A DNA stretch of 64,000 bases from Prochlorococcus sp. AG-449-J16 (GCA_003209565.1 QCQK01000001.1:1-64000); one strand, 5' to 3'. Shown: positions 17,744-27,944, counted from the stretch's first letter. The notes: generated by a model not told the origin, from the letters alone. Numbers and translations: made by a program.

Positions 17744-18538
17744 TTATGCCTTTCTTCCGTAAAGCTCCCCAATTATTTTTACATCAAGTGGATCCTTTGA
17801 ACCCATATCTGTATCTGAAGGTTGAATTGCTTCAAAAGTGCCAGCAAATTCGTCCGTATCAGAATCTACATTGTTAATTGACAATGTAATAACGCCTGTA
17901 CCATTTACATCGACTTTAATATTTTCTTTGGCAAGTTCTTCATCATCTCCTCCTAATGCAACTAAACCTTGAGCATATTCAACACCAGTATTTTTAGCTC
18001 TTGCTTTAGGATCAAGAAAATCACCAGTTCTGTAGTTAGGAGTAAATGTTGAACCACTAACCTCAGTTCCTGGTTCAATAGATGAAGGTAAATCAGCTGT
18101 AAGATCTTTTGCTGAGAATGCAAATGGCACCTCTAAACCTCCTGGAGTTAAGACAGTAATAAGTTGAAAATCAATACCACCTTTTTCGGTAAAAGTTCCT
18201 GAGTCTATATCACCATAAACTTCTGTCACTGTTGTGTTATTTCTAGGACTAATAATTTTTGTAGAAACAAATTCTGCAGCTTTTCTTTTCGTCCCTGGCA
18301 CTTTTACATAAACTTCTGTTGGATGCATGCATATTCCTTTAAGGCTATCACCATTACCTAAGGATATTGATCCTGTAAGAGATGAGTCTAATGTAGGACA
18401 ATCATTAGCTTTACCTGTGTTAACAACATCTGTAAATTGTGCGTTTCCTCTTTCAGAAAAAGCAAATGTTTTAACAGGCACGAAAGCAAAAGTTATACAA
18501 ATTGAAATAACAAAAGCTAAGAAAGAACGAATTCTCAT
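17744..18538 (-). CDS. psbO: Photosystem II manganese-stabilising protein PsbO
   Basis: About 264 residues from the ATG at 18538. An upstream in-frame ATG at 18583 would add 15 residues before the signal peptide and is less likely. The product starts MRIRSFLAFVISICITF, a signal peptide to the thylakoid lumen ending near FAFS. The mature protein carries the two conserved disulfide cysteines (NDCP and GICMHP), the GGIDFQLITVLTPGG strand and the C-terminal KIIGELYGR. PsbO caps and stabilises the oxygen-evolving Mn cluster on D1/CP43. A strong terminator follows. The upstream gap of about 200 bases has no other gene. Confidence 0.97.
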   Translation of the reverse strand: MRIRSFLAFVISICITFAFVPVKTFAFSERGNAQFTDVVNTGKANDCPTLDSSLTGSISLGNGDSLKGICMHPTEVYVKVPGTKRKAAEFVSTKIISPRNNTTVTEVYGDIDSGTFTEKGGIDFQLITVLTPGGLEVPFAFSAKDLTADLPSSIEPGTEVSGSTFTPNYRTGDFLDPKARAKNTGVEYAQGLVALGGDDEELAKENIKVDVNGTGVITLSINNVDSDTDEFAGTFEAIQPSDTDMGSKDPLDVKIIGELYGRKA

Positions 18539-18754
18539 AATTAAAGTTGCAGTAAAGTTCTGTGACGATTGATTAAAGGTCATCTAAATAGTTCAGTACG
18601 GATATTACAAGGGAAAGGACCATAAAGGGTAGGACTTTTAAATCCTCGAAACAACACGTAGCTTTTTAGATTTTTAAAAACTGGAATTATTTTAAGCTAT
18701 CACATTATTTTTAATGATTAAGATTACAAAAAAATACAAACTAGAAATTTATTT

Positions 18755-20011
18755 TTATTTTTTTTCTGAAATAATTTGAGTAATTAATTTATTTGCTAAA
18801 TCAATTTTTGATGTTTTTTGGATATGATGCTCTAGATTTTCTCTATCGAATAGCCAACCTTCATTTTGTGCTGAGAACCCGAATCCTTGGCCTTCAAGAT
18901 CAATTGGATTTGCAAATAGATAATCACAACCTTTTTGAATAATCTTTTTTTTGATTGTTATTCTTGCTTTTTCAATAGATCCTGTAAAAGCGCAAAAGCC
19001 CACGAAAACTTGGTTATCTTTTTTTGATTTACTAATTGTTTTTAAAATATCTGGGACTAGTTCAAAATTTTTATTTAGATAATGATTAATTTTATTTTTT
19101 GGTATTTTACCTGAAGTATCAGAGATTATCTTGAAATCAGATACTGCTGCATTCATGAAAAAATAATCACAATTTGAAATCTCATTATTAATGACCCTAA
19201 TTAAATCAACACTAGTTTCAATTTCGTATCTTTTTATTCCATCGGTAAGATCTTTATCGATCTTCAAAGGCCCATGTACATATTTTACTTGTGCTCCCCG
19301 GAACCTAGCTACTTGAGACATGAGTAAGCCCATTGCTCCAGAACTTTTGTTAGAAATATGTCTAGCTGCGTCAATTTTTTCTGAGGTGCAGCCTCCAGTT
19401 ATTAAAATTTCTTTGTTAAGTAGATCTTTGAAAAAAGGACTTTGATTGTGAGAAATTATAAATTCTAGAGCCAGTTGAATTAGATCATTGGGAGGTATCT
19501 TACCGATGCCAATAGCATCACATGCCAAAAGACCTTCACTTGGGTGCAAAGATAAAACATTTTCGTAATTCTTTAAACTCGCATAATTTTTTTGGACAGC
19601 TTTATTTAGCCACATTTGTGTATTCATTGCGGGTGCCACTACAATCGGCTTGATATTTGCAATTAAAATGCTTGGAATTAATCCATCTGCATTTCCAGTT
19701 ACCCATTTTGATAATGTTGTCGCAGTTAGAGGAGCTATGATTAAAATATCAGCCCAATTACATAGTTCTATGTGAAGGGGTGTTTGTTGGATATTTAACC
19801 ATTGATCATTTTCAAGAATGCAAGGGTTTCTGCTTAAGATAGATAGAGAAAGAGGCTTTATTAAGTTTTCTGCATTTTTAGATAAAACGCACTTTATTTC
19901 ATAATTTTCTTTAGCTAATTGACTAACTAATAACGGAATCCTAACAGCTGCAATACTTCCTGTTATTAGAATGAGAATCTTGATTTTAGTGTCCCTATTT
20001 TTAGTTTTCAT
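18755..20011 (-). CDS. coaBC: Bifunctional phosphopantothenoylcysteine decarboxylase / phosphopantothenate-cysteine ligase
   Basis: About 418 residues. The N-terminal flavoprotein (CoaC) half has the active-site histidine in TPLHIEL, the APAMNTQMW segment and the GLLACDAIGIGKIPP loop. The C-terminal CoaB half begins ILITGGCTSEKID and keeps HISNKSSGAMG for CTP binding. Together they convert 4'-phosphopantothenate to 4'-phosphopantetheine for coenzyme A. I chose ATG at 20011 because AGGA lies eight bases upstream; a TTG at 20029 is an alternative. The start overlaps the end of the DUF2555-like gene, indicating translational coupling. Confidence 0.95.
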   Translation of the reverse strand: MKTKNRDTKIKILILITGSIAAVRIPLLVSQLAKENYEIKCVLSKNAENLIKPLSLSILSRNPCILENDQWLNIQQTPLHIELCNWADILIIAPLTATTLSKWVTGNADGLIPSILIANIKPIVVAPAMNTQMWLNKAVQKNYASLKNYENVLSLHPSEGLLACDAIGIGKIPPNDLIQLALEFIISHNQSPFFKDLLNKEILITGGCTSEKIDAARHISNKSSGAMGLLMSQVARFRGAQVKYVHGPLKIDKDLTDGIKRYEIETSVDLIRVINNEISNCDYFFMNAAVSDFKIISDTSGKIPKNKINHYLNKNFELVPDILKTISKSKKDNQVFVGFCAFTGSIEKARITIKKKIIQKGCDYLFANPIDLEGQGFGFSAQNEGWLFDRENLEHHIQKTSKIDLANKLITQIISEKK

Positions 20012-20222
20012 CAAAGGGTTCCTGATCAAGGAGATGGATATAATTAGATGTTAATTCAGGTCTATTTATTGCAAGGGCTCTCAGTAAATGCCAGTCTTTT
20101 AAACCATCAAATGGTGTCGTGTAGTTATCTTCTTCTAATCTTGTTGCAAGCTCAAAGGTCATTTTTTCATCAAAAGAATTTACTAGTTCCTCACTTATTT
20201 TATTTTCAGAAGTAGATTTCAT
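20001..20222 (-). CDS. DUF2555-like small cyanobacterial protein
   Basis: About 73 residues from the ATG at 20222; a TTG at 20237 would add five residues. The core LATRLEEDNYTTPFDGLKDW is followed by HLLRALAINRPEL and the acidic tail YIHLLDQEPFDEN, which resembles the small cyanobacterial DUF2555 family. The function is unknown. It is soluble, probably helical, without cysteines. The 3' end overlaps the coaBC start by 11 bases, so the two are likely one operon. Confidence 0.7.
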   Translation of the reverse strand: MKSTSENKISEELVNSFDEKMTFELATRLEEDNYTTPFDGLKDWHLLRALAINRPELTSNYIHLLDQEPFDEN

Positions 20223-20444
20223 ATTGAAAAAAAACAATATATTTTAATAATAAAGCCTTGAGTAATTATTTAAAAATCTATGAAAGTATAAATTATATAT
20301 TTTCAAGAATTTAAAAACTTTTAGAAGCGAACATTCTTTAAATTCTCATAAAGACATTTATCTTCATTTTCAGTCATAAATATGCAAACTCCCTTTATCA
20401 AAAATATGATTCCTTAAAATGAAAAAACTTATGGTCATACAATA

Positions 20445-20645
20445 ATGGCACAAACCAAGAAAGAGCAGGTAATTAGTCACTTACGTTTTTTAAGGCAAGA
20501 ACTAAGAATAATGCATTTAGGTATTATAGAGGATGGTTTTTTCCCTGAAGCTGGAGAAATAAGAGGAATAATGGCTCAGTTAGATGCTTTATTAGAATTA
20601 GTAGAGGGAAACAGTAGAAATCAATCAAATTCTGAAGCAGCTTAG
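20445..20645 (+). CDS. Small conserved-looking cyanobacterial protein, unknown function
   Basis: A 66-residue soluble protein that looks like two amphipathic helices (residues 4-25 and 37-55), with a polar glutamine/asparagine-rich tail. No cysteine, no signal peptide, no family I can name. ATG start. It lies 11 bases before the Ycf20-like gene on the same strand, so the pair is probably co-transcribed from the roughly 220-base divergent gap shared with the DUF2555 gene. Confidence 0.7.
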   Translation: MAQTKKEQVISHLRFLRQELRIMHLGIIEDGFFPEAGEIRGIMAQLDALLELVEGNSRNQSNSEAA

Positions 20646-20656
20646 TTGAAATAAAA

Positions 20657-20998
20657 ATGGTTATTAAACCTCAAAAGACAAATTTTCAACTAAAGATTGT
20701 AGAAAATATTCAAACACTGAGTATTTGGGCTAATAATCCATGGCGAAGGTATTCAATATCTTTAATTATTTTACTCATTGGTTACTTTTTAGGAAGTTCT
20801 CTTGGTATGGTAAGTGCCGTTGTAGAACTGATGGATCCGGTAGCTGCTTTCTTATCGGTTGTTTTCATTGAAGTTTTGATAGTTCTTAGAAGGAATTTTC
20901 GATTGCAAAGGAAAAAGAAATTTTTAGTACTTTTATTAGATTCTTTAAGATTGGGAATATTTTATGGATTCTTTACTGAAAGTCTTAAGTTGCTATAA
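20657..20998 (+). CDS. Ycf20-like (DUF565) membrane protein
   Basis: 113 residues with a conserved NPWRRYS motif immediately before the first membrane helix (about 33-50), a second hydrophobic stretch (about 55-78) and a basic connector (RRNFRLQRKKK), then a third short hydrophobic segment. This pattern fits DUF565/Ycf20, a thylakoid protein tied to non-photochemical quenching in algae; the cyanobacterial role is unclear. It overlaps no gene but ends 3 bases before the convergent pyrB stop. Confidence 0.8.
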   Translation: MVIKPQKTNFQLKIVENIQTLSIWANNPWRRYSISLIILLIGYFLGSSLGMVSAVVELMDPVAAFLSVVFIEVLIVLRRNFRLQRKKKFLVLLLDSLRLGIFYGFFTESLKLL

Positions 20999-21000
20999 AT

Positions 21001-22017
21001 TTATTTGTTGGATTTCTGCAATAGATAAAGTAAAGCCATTCTTATTGGAATGCCATTTGAAACTTGATTATTGATTAAACAATTAGGATATTCATCTACT
21101 ACTTTACTGCTTATTTCAATGCCCCTATTAATAGGTCCAGGATGAAGTATTGGAATTTCTTTACTATTCAAAGATAATTTCTCAGCTGTTAAGCCATAAT
21201 CCAAACTATATGAATCAATGCTGCTTAGTAAATTCTCCATCATTCTCTCTTTCTGGATTCTTAAAACAATAATTGCATCTGCAATTTTTATTGATTCTTC
21301 CAATGATCTAGAAATTGTTATAGAGCCTCTTGATTTAACAGGATCGTCTATTTGATTTGGCGCAGGGGTTTTTAAAAAATTGATAAACTCATCAGGGACT
21401 AATGTCTTCGGACCACATAAGATTATGTCTGCTCCAAATGCGCTCAAAGCCCAAAGATTAGATCTTGCAACCCTTGAATGATTAACGTCTCCAATTATTA
21501 AAATTTTTTTGGAATTTAAAACCTCTGGACATAGTGATTTTTTGGAAAAGAATTTTATTAATGTATATATATCAAGCAATCCTTGGCTAGGGTGACTATG
21601 TAATCCATCTCCTGCATTAAGAACAGAAGTCTTGGAATTTATAGCATCGAGTTTTTTAGCGATCTCAAAGGTTATGTAACTTGATGAATGTCTTATAACT
21701 AATGTATCTGCCCCCATAGCAGAATAAGTAATGGCTGTATCAATTATTGTTTCACCTTTTGTTAAAGAACTAGAGGATGGCGCAAAAGTTTGTACATCCG
21801 CGGATAACCTTTTTGCTGCAAGTTCAAAGCTATTTTTTGTTCGTGTACTAGCTTCAAAAAACAAAGAAGTTACCAAAGTCCCCTGTAAGGCTGGTATCTT
21901 TTTGGTTCCTGTATTCTTTAATGAATCGAATCTACAAGCCAATTCAAATACTGACTCATAATCTTTAATTGAAAAATTAGCGAGAGTGTGGATATGTTTA
22001 TGAGGCCAATGTTGCAT
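21001..22017 (-). CDS. pyrB: Aspartate carbamoyltransferase catalytic chain
   Basis: A 338-residue enzyme that forms N-carbamoyl-aspartate, the committed step of pyrimidine synthesis. The carbamoyl-phosphate site STRTKNSFE, the KGET loop and the aspartate-side HPSQGLLD are present, as is LHPGPINRG near the C-terminus. No regulatory-chain gene (pyrI) is adjacent, as usual in cyanobacteria. Its start is 22 bases downstream of the AAG glycosylase stop on the same strand. pyrE lies elsewhere, at 59.4 kb. Confidence 0.96.
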   Translation of the reverse strand: MQHWPHKHIHTLANFSIKDYESVFELACRFDSLKNTGTKKIPALQGTLVTSLFFEASTRTKNSFELAAKRLSADVQTFAPSSSSLTKGETIIDTAITYSAMGADTLVIRHSSSYITFEIAKKLDAINSKTSVLNAGDGLHSHPSQGLLDIYTLIKFFSKKSLCPEVLNSKKILIIGDVNHSRVARSNLWALSAFGADIILCGPKTLVPDEFINFLKTPAPNQIDDPVKSRGSITISRSLEESIKIADAIIVLRIQKERMMENLLSSIDSYSLDYGLTAEKLSLNSKEIPILHPGPINRGIEISSKVVDEYPNCLINNQVSNGIPIRMALLYLLQKSNK

Positions 22018-22038
22018 TACGCTTAAAAAGATAAATGG

Positions 22039-22623
22039 TTATTTGTATTTAGGTGTTTTGTCACCTTTTATTCTTTTACTTACACTCCTACTATTTTTGA
22101 GATACCAACGCCATTTTATATTTTTTGCCTTGGATATGCCAATTCTCGTGGTTTGAACTAGATCTTTTTGTTCTAGTATTGACTCTCTTGGAGAAATCCA
22201 TAATGAATCGTTATTGATAACTTTAAATGAGTTAAATGATATATCTATATCGAATGCCTTAGTAACTAATCCAGGTCCAGAAGCTATTCTCTCATTATCT
22301 TTAGATATAAAGACTGCTCTAATTAATACACCACTCGCATAATTTTCTTTATTAGTAACTATGTTTAAACAATGATGAATGCCATAAGTTTTGTAAATAT
22401 AAAATGTTCCAGGCTTGCCAAATAATGATTTATTTGAATCAGTTTTTTTGCGGTACCCATGACAGGCCTCTTCTTCCTGTGAATAAGCTTCAGTTTCCAC
22501 TATTAGCCCCTTAATTTGATCTTTTACATTATTTTTTTTTATTAGGTAACAGCCTATTAAATCAGGGGCGACAAGCTTAGAGTGCCTATAAAAAAAATTT
22601 TTTGGGAAAAATTGCTCTTTTAT
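22039..22623 (-). CDS. AAG/MPG-type 3-methyladenine DNA glycosylase, non-canonical start
   Basis: Removes alkylated purines such as 3-methyladenine in base excision repair. The catalytic VETEAY motif, the KPGTFYIYKTYG segment, SGPGLVTKAF and the C-terminal SRSVSKR are all present. The first GTG (22500) would start inside this domain, right at VETEAY. Upstream the same frame is open and clearly coding: it encodes FFYRHSKLVAPDLIGCYL, the normal family N-terminus. No ATG, GTG or TTG occurs between the upstream stop (22629-22627) and that segment. The only reasonable initiator is ATA at 22623, giving about 194 residues, the family length. Either AUA initiation, a base-call error or recent decay explains this. 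Confidence 0.8.
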   Translation of the reverse strand: MKEQFFPKNFFYRHSKLVAPDLIGCYLIKKNNVKDQIKGLIVETEAYSQEEEACHGYRKKTDSNKSLFGKPGTFYIYKTYGIHHCLNIVTNKENYASGVLIRAVFISKDNERIASGPGLVTKAFDIDISFNSFKVINNDSLWISPRESILEQKDLVQTTRIGISKAKNIKWRWYLKNSRSVSKRIKGDKTPKYK

Positions 22624-22801
22624 TTTTCAATATTTATCTAATATTATTTCTAGCTGAGAAAAATAATTGAGACTATTAATTAAAATTTATTTTTAAAAGA
22701 TTTGATTTTTAGTATTTTTTATAATTACTTTAAATTCAAGGGATAAATGAATAATATTGGTCTAAATAAACTATTATTTAATAAATGAGCAAAGCAAAAG
22801 T

Positions 22802-23095
22802 ATGACTAGAATAGATAAAGAAGAAGTAAAAAAAGTTGCCAATTTAGCAAGATTAGAACTGAACGAGGATGAAATTGTTCATCATGCAGAACAATTAGAA
22901 AAAATATTGGAATATATAAAACAACTTGAAATGATTGATACAGATAATGTGGATTGCACAACAAGGGCCATAGAGGTTATTAATGTATTTAGAAAAGATG
23001 AAAGGGAAAACTCGAATTGCTCTGAAGAGCTTTTAGAATTAGGCCCTTCAAGGGAAGATGAATACTTTAAAGTCCCAAAAATTATAAGTGAATAA
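22802..23095 (+). CDS. gatC: Aspartyl/glutamyl-tRNA amidotransferase subunit C
   Basis: A 97-residue GatC, which links GatA and GatB in the complex that converts Glu-tRNA(Gln) (and Asp-tRNA(Asn)) to the amide. Family hallmarks are VANLARLELNEDE near the N-terminus, the helix LEKILEYIKQLEMIDTD and the C-terminal FKVPKII. ATG start in an AT-rich leader. It converges on crtR with a one-base gap. Confidence 0.94.
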   Translation: MTRIDKEEVKKVANLARLELNEDEIVHHAEQLEKILEYIKQLEMIDTDNVDCTTRAIEVINVFRKDERENSNCSEELLELGPSREDEYFKVPKIISE

Positions 23096-23096
23096 T

Positions 23097-24089
23097 TTAG
23101 TTACTCCCTATAAATGTTTTATTAACTATCTTTAATAAAAATTTCTTTATTTTAATGCCAGGATATAAATTTATGATTTTTCTTATCTTACCCCTTTTTT
23201 TGCTGTGACTCCTTACGCCTATTAACAAATCATATAAGAAATTAGAAATATCTTCTTTACTTTCAAATATTCCAACTCTTTGAGGTGAGCCTTTTATATC
23301 CAATAATGGTTTGGTTTTTTCATAAGCAATCTTATATTCAAACCAAGGAATTGAAGGCCAAAGATGATGAATGAGATGGTAATTTTGGCCCATTATTAAG
23401 AGATTCATAAATTTGCTTGGGTACACTCGAGAATTTATCCATTTGTTTCTTGATCGAAAAGGTCTATGAGGTAGATAATCAAAAAATATTCCTAAAGTAA
23501 CTCCAACCATTAATGCTGGTCCAAACCATAAGTTATAAATAAGATTCATAAAGTCAAACTTTATTCCTGCCAAAATTATTGTTATGAAAATAGATCTTTC
23601 AATTCCCCATTGTAGTAATTCATATTTTCGCCAAAGTTTTCTTTGAAAGAAAAATACTTCATGATAAAAAAATCTTGGAGCAATTAACCAAATAGGACCA
23701 AAAGTACTGACAATATGATCCGGATCATTTTTTGGATGATTGACGTGCATATGATGTTGTAAATGTACTCTTGTAAAAACTGGAAAACTAAATCCTAAAA
23801 GAATTGCTGAGCCATGACCCATGGCTTGGTTTATCCAAGGAACTGGATGTGCAGCTTTATGACATGCATCATGGATTACAGTTCCTTCAATATGTAAAGC
23901 CAAAAAAGCAGTGGCTACAAGTAAAGGTAGGGGCCAAACACCTCTATACCATTGCCAAATGCTAATAAAAGCGAGAATATAACCGGCAAAAAACAATCCT
24001 AATGTTGGGTTCCAAAAATTTGGCGGATCAACATAATTTTTTATCTCCTTTTGCCAATTAAATGTTTTTGAAGAATTAGTAATTTCTAT
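23097..24089 (-). CDS. crtR: Beta-carotene hydroxylase (CrtR), non-canonical start
   Basis: A diiron membrane hydroxylase of the fatty-acid-desaturase superfamily that makes zeaxanthin from beta-carotene. Three histidine boxes are visible: HDACHKAAH, HLQHHMHVNHP and HLIHHLWP, with four hydrophobic segments around them. The first usable TTG (23996) would start inside membrane helix 1. Upstream the frame stays open and encodes FNWQKEIKNYVDPPNFWNPT, a typical CrtR N-terminus. No ATG, GTG or TTG exists between the upstream stop at 24125-24123 and the TTG. An in-frame ATA (24089) gives about 330 residues; an ATT at 24116 is another candidate. I use the ATA and flag the start as uncertain. Confidence 0.85.
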   Translation of the reverse strand: MEITNSSKTFNWQKEIKNYVDPPNFWNPTLGLFFAGYILAFISIWQWYRGVWPLPLLVATAFLALHIEGTVIHDACHKAAHPVPWINQAMGHGSAILLGFSFPVFTRVHLQHHMHVNHPKNDPDHIVSTFGPIWLIAPRFFYHEVFFFQRKLWRKYELLQWGIERSIFITIILAGIKFDFMNLIYNLWFGPALMVGVTLGIFFDYLPHRPFRSRNKWINSRVYPSKFMNLLIMGQNYHLIHHLWPSIPWFEYKIAYEKTKPLLDIKGSPQRVGIFESKEDISNFLYDLLIGVRSHSKKRGKIRKIINLYPGIKIKKFLLKIVNKTFIGSN

Positions 24090-24285
24090 TTTATTTTTAT
24101 GGGTTAAGTTTGAAATAGTTCCTTATATTCTTTGAATAATATAACTGATATTTTTATATGTTTGTACGCTTAAATCATAAAAAATTTATTCAAAAGATAT
24201 TTAATTTAATTTTATGTGTCAAATTAATCATCTTAAGTTAAAAATATTTTTAAAATAAACTAATTTCACTTATTATTTTATTTGA

Positions 24286-24367
24286 GCGGTCGTGGCGGAA
24301 TTGGTAGACGCGCGAGTTTTAGGTACTCGTATCTTCGGGTGTGGGAGTTCAAGTCTCCCCGACCGCA
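24286..24367 (+). tRNA. tRNA-Leu (UAG anticodon)
   Basis: An 82-base class II tRNA with acceptor arms GCGGTCG and CGACCGC, anticodon loop TTTAGGT (UAG) on the stem CGAGT/ACTCG, a long variable arm (ATCTTCGGGTGT) and a T-loop with TTCAAGT. The 3' CCA is not encoded. Confidence 0.97.
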
Positions 24368-24442
24368 TTAATTAAGGGAATTCTGATAAAAAGTTTTTTT
24401 CTTTTGATCAGCTTTTTATAATAAAGTTAATCAAGTAAATGT

Positions 24443-24892
24443 ATGACTAGTTTTGTAGTTTATTTGGGATGTTTTTACTTTGTAATTGGGACAATTTTTT
24501 TATTAGTACCTTTAATTTATCTTGAGCTAGGTAAACCAAAAGATTTAATAAATGCTTTTTTCAATTTATTAATAGGTTTAATACTAATTATTAAAAATAA
24601 AATTATAGATGATACATTTTTTCTAATTCTTAACTTATTTACTGTCATAACAGTTTTATATTTAATAGAGATTTTTTTATCTAGATGGAATCAATTGACA
24701 GATAAAGAAAAGAATAAATTAACAACCTTTTCAGAATTCAAAAATAATCTTTCGAAAATATTGGAGGCTATTAATCTTGTAATTAATAATTTAACAAAAC
24801 CTGTTAATTTTTTTAATTTTGGTAGAAATAATCAAAAAATAACACTAAAAAAGTGGGTAAGAAATGATAAGAATGATAATATAAAAACTTGA
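24443..24892 (+). CDS. Ycf66-like membrane protein
   Basis: 149 residues. Three or four hydrophobic segments fill residues 3-85 (for example YLGCFYFVIGTIFLLVPL and FFLILNLFTVITVLYL). A charged tail of about 60 residues follows, rich in Asn and Lys. This layout and its position next to ileS resemble the Ycf66 family of cyanobacteria and some plastids. The function is unknown. Sequence similarity cannot be scored here, so the family call is tentative. The coding looks real, with no internal stops and a distinct hydrophobicity pattern. Confidence 0.6.
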   Translation: MTSFVVYLGCFYFVIGTIFLLVPLIYLELGKPKDLINAFFNLLIGLILIIKNKIIDDTFFLILNLFTVITVLYLIEIFLSRWNQLTDKEKNKLTTFSEFKNNLSKILEAINLVINNLTKPVNFFNFGRNNQKITLKKWVRNDKNDNIKT

Positions 24893-25012
24893 ACCCAAAT
24901 CAATTGTTTATTTAAAAATGCCAAACTAACTCCAGGTCAATTAAGAAAGAATATAATAAATTATATTTATTTAAACAATTCTATTGATCACCAATATTTC
25001 TTATATAGTCGA

Positions 25013-27919
25013 ATGAAATCTCAAAATAAAAAAGAATCTAAAACTGATTTCTCTTACAAAGAAACTTTAAATTTACTTAAAACTGACTTCTCAATGCGTG
25101 CTAACTCAGTAATAAGAGAACCAGAGATTCAGAATTTTTGGGCTAATAATAAAATTGATTTCGAACTGGGTTCTAACAACTCTGGCAAGACATTTACACT
25201 ACATGATGGCCCTCCTTATGCAAATGGAGCGCTTCATATGGGTCATGCCCTCAACAAAGTTTTAAAAGACATAATAAACAAGTATAAAACATTGAAAGGA
25301 TTCAAAGTACATTACGTTCCTGGTTGGGACTGCCATGGACTACCCATCGAATTAAAAGTACTACAAAATTTAAAATCTGCAGAAAGGAAGAACCTTGATA
25401 CTTTAAATCTCAGGAAAAAAGCAACAGATTATGCTTATGTTCAAATTAATAATCAAATGGAGGGTTTTAAAAGGTGGGGTATATGGGGAGATTGGGATAA
25501 CCCTTACCTAACTCTAAAGAAAAGTTATGAATCCGCTCAGATTGGAGTTTTTGGGAAAATGTTTTTAAATGGATATATTTATCGAGGTCTTAAACCAGTT
25601 CATTGGAGTCCAAGTTCGAGGACTGCACTTGCAGAGGCAGAATTAGAATATCCTGAAGAACATTTTTCAAAAAGTATTTATGTTTCCTTAAAAATTACTA
25701 AAATATCTGACGAAATTCTGTTTAAGTTTTGTCAAAAAAATACCGATGTTAAAAAGGATTTTTTGCTAAGAAATTCTTTCATAACTATTTGGACAACAAC
25801 ACCTTGGACAATACCCGCAAATGAAGCAGTTGCAGTAAATCCAAAAATAAAATATGTTTTTGCCATTGATGAAGAGAAAAGAATATACCTTTTCGCAAAA
25901 GAATTATCTTCTGAAATAAGAAATAAATTTAATAAAAATTTCAAAACTCTTTTAGAGGTTAGAGGCATTGATTTGGAAAATATTGAATATCAACACCCGA
26001 CAAAGAGCAAAAATTGCAGAATTTTGATTGGAGGAGATTATATTACTACTGAATCAGGTACAGGAATTGTACATACTGCACCAGGTCACGGTGTAGACGA
26101 TTTTAGTGTTGGGCAAAAATATGATTTACCTACAACTTGTGTAGTTGACGAAAAAGGAATTTTAAATGATTTTTCAGGTCAATTCAAAGGATCAAATGTC
26201 CTTAAAGACGCAAATGATTTAATTATTGAATTTTTAAAGGAAAATAATTTACTTATTTTACAGGAAAATTATAAGCATAGATATCCTTACGATTGGAGGA
26301 CCAAAAAACCTACCATTTTCAGAGCAACAGAACAGTGGTTTGCATCTGTAGATGGTTTTAGAGAATCTGCATTAAAGGCAATAGAAGATGTTGAATGGAT
26401 GCCAACAACAGGAAAGAAAAGAATTTATTCTATGGTTGTTGGTAGAGGAGACTGGTGTATTTCCAGACAGAGGTCATGGGGTGTCCCAATTCCAGTATTT
26501 TATAAAAAGAATTGCAATGAAATCCTTTTAAACAGCGTTACTATTAACCATATTCAAAAGCTTTTTAGTGAACATGGAGCTGATATTTGGTGGGATTGGG
26601 AAGTAAAAAGTTTATTACCAGAAAATTATGCAGAAGAATCTGATCTCTGGGAAAAAGGGAAAGATACTATGGATGTCTGGTTCGATTCAGGCTCTAGCTG
26701 GGCCGCAGTGTGTGAACATAGAACTGAGTTAAAGTATCCAGCGGATCTTTATTTAGAGGGTTCCGATCAACATAGAGGTTGGTTTCAATCTTCTTTGCTC
26801 ACATCTGTTGCAGTTAATAACAAACCTCCATACAAAAAAGTTTTAACTCATGGTTTTGCACTAGATGAAAATGGAAGAAAAATGAGCAAATCTTTAGGTA
26901 ATGTTGTTGATCCAAATATAATTATAAATGGTGGTAATAATAAAAAAACCGAACCAGCTTATGGTGCTGATGTTCTAAGGCTATGGGTGAGCTCTGTTGA
27001 TTATTCAGTAGATGTTCCAATTGGGTCAAATATACTTAAGCAACTATCAGATGTTTATAGAAAAGTTCGAAATACAGCAAGATATCTTTTAGGGAACATT
27101 CACGATTATGACCCTAATATTGATAGTTTTGAAATCGATCAATTACCACTATTAGATCAATGGATGCTGGGTAGATTAGTTGAGGTTTCTGATCAAATAT
27201 CAAATGCTTATGAAAATTATGAATTTTCAAAATTTTTTCAAATTTTACAAAGTTTTTGTGTTGTAGATTTATCAAACTTCTACTTAGATATCGCGAAGGA
27301 TAGATTATATGTAAGTTCAAACTCCCAATTCAAGAGAAGATCATGTCAATTTGTCATGTCTCAAGTGGTTGAAAATTTAGCTGTTCTCATATCCCCAGTG
27401 CTTTGTCATATGGCAGAAGATATTTGGCAAAATATTCCATATTCAACTAAAGAAAAATCAGTATTTCAAAGAGGATGGCCAACTTTTTCGAATTCATGGA
27501 AAAATGTAAATCTTAATGAGCACATCGCAAATTTAAGAAACCTTAGAGTTGAAATAAACAAAGCTATTGAAGGATGTAGAAATAAACAAATAATAGGTGC
27601 AGCTTTGGAAACAGAAGTCAACTACCTACCTGAAGATAATACGGTAAGGGATTCTCTAGATTGGTTAAAAAAATTTGGGAATAAAGACGTAGATTTGTTT
27701 AGAGATTGGCTTATAGTCTCAAATTTCCAAGTCGTATCAAATTTGGTCGATAACTCTCTAATAATTGATAATAATGAACTTGGAAAAATTCAAATTCTTA
27801 AGGCTAATGGACAAAAATGTGATAGATGTTGGCATTATCAAAAAGAAACTTTTAGTGGCGTCCAAAATACAAAATTATGCAAAAGATGTTTTAATATTAT
27901 TAATCTTAAATTTTCTTAA
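25013..27919 (+). CDS. ileS: Isoleucyl-tRNA synthetase
   Basis: A 968-residue class Ia synthetase. The HIGH motif appears as HMGH (75-78) after PPYANGAL, and the KMSKS loop lies at 623-627. The CP1 editing domain keeps [15 protein letters not shown] and [12 protein letters not shown]. The C-terminus has a zinc ribbon (CDRCWHYQ and LCKRCF), as in bacterial enzymes. ATG start. The stop codon is embedded in an inverted repeat. The upstream 120-base leader shows no T-box-like element. Confidence 0.98.
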   Translation: MKSQNKKESKTDFSYKETLNLLKTDFSMRANSVIREPEIQNFWANNKIDFELGSNNSGKTFTLHDGPPYANGALHMGHALNKVLKDIINKYKTLKGFKVHYVPGWDCHGLPIELKVLQNLKSAERKNLDTLNLRKKATDYAYVQINNQMEGFKRWGIWGDWDNPYLTLKKSYESAQIGVFGKMFLNGYIYRGLKPVHWSPSSRTALAEAELEYPEEHFSKSIYVSLKITKISDEILFKFCQKNTDVKKDFLLRNSFITIWTTTPWTIPANEAVAVNPKIKYVFAIDEEKRIYLFAKELSSEIRNKFNKNFKTLLEVRGIDLENIEYQHPTKSKNCRILIGGDYITTESGTGIVHTAPGHGVDDFSVGQKYDLPTTCVVDEKGILNDFSGQFKGSNVLKDANDLIIEFLKENNLLILQENYKHRYPYDWRTKKPTIFRATEQWFASVDGFRESALKAIEDVEWMPTTGKKRIYSMVVGRGDWCISRQRSWGVPIPVFYKKNCNEILLNSVTINHIQKLFSEHGADIWWDWEVKSLLPENYAEESDLWEKGKDTMDVWFDSGSSWAAVCEHRTELKYPADLYLEGSDQHRGWFQSSLLTSVAVNNKPPYKKVLTHGFALDENGRKMSKSLGNVVDPNIIINGGNNKKTEPAYGADVLRLWVSSVDYSVDVPIGSNILKQLSDVYRKVRNTARYLLGNIHDYDPNIDSFEIDQLPLLDQWMLGRLVEVSDQISNAYENYEFSKFFQILQSFCVVDLSNFYLDIAKDRLYVSSNSQFKRRSCQFVMSQVVENLAVLISPVLCHMAEDIWQNIPYSTKEKSVFQRGWPTFSNSWKNVNLNEHIANLRNLRVEINKAIEGCRNKQIIGAALETEVNYLPEDNTVRDSLDWLKKFGNKDVDLFRDWLIVSNFQVVSNLVDNSLIIDNNELGKIQILKANGQKCDRCWHYQKETFSGVQNTKLCKRCFNIINLKFS

Positions 27920-27944
27920 ATCCAATTTTTTTGATTTAAGAAAA
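27911..27944 (+). terminator. 12-bp inverted repeat spanning the ileS stop codon
   Basis: TTTTCTTAAATC (27911-27922) and GATTTAAGAAAA (27933-27944) are perfect inverted copies with a ten-base T-rich loop. The stem is AT-rich and lacks a downstream T-run, so it is at best a weak terminator or an mRNA 3'-end stabiliser. The following 250 bases to 28194 hold no gene I can support. Confidence 0.5.

Noticed and set aside
23999..24034. Short ORF with a good AAGGAG and an ATG inside the crtR 5' region
   Set aside because: It runs in another frame, stops after 11 codons and overlaps the conserved CrtR N-terminus; chance occurrence.
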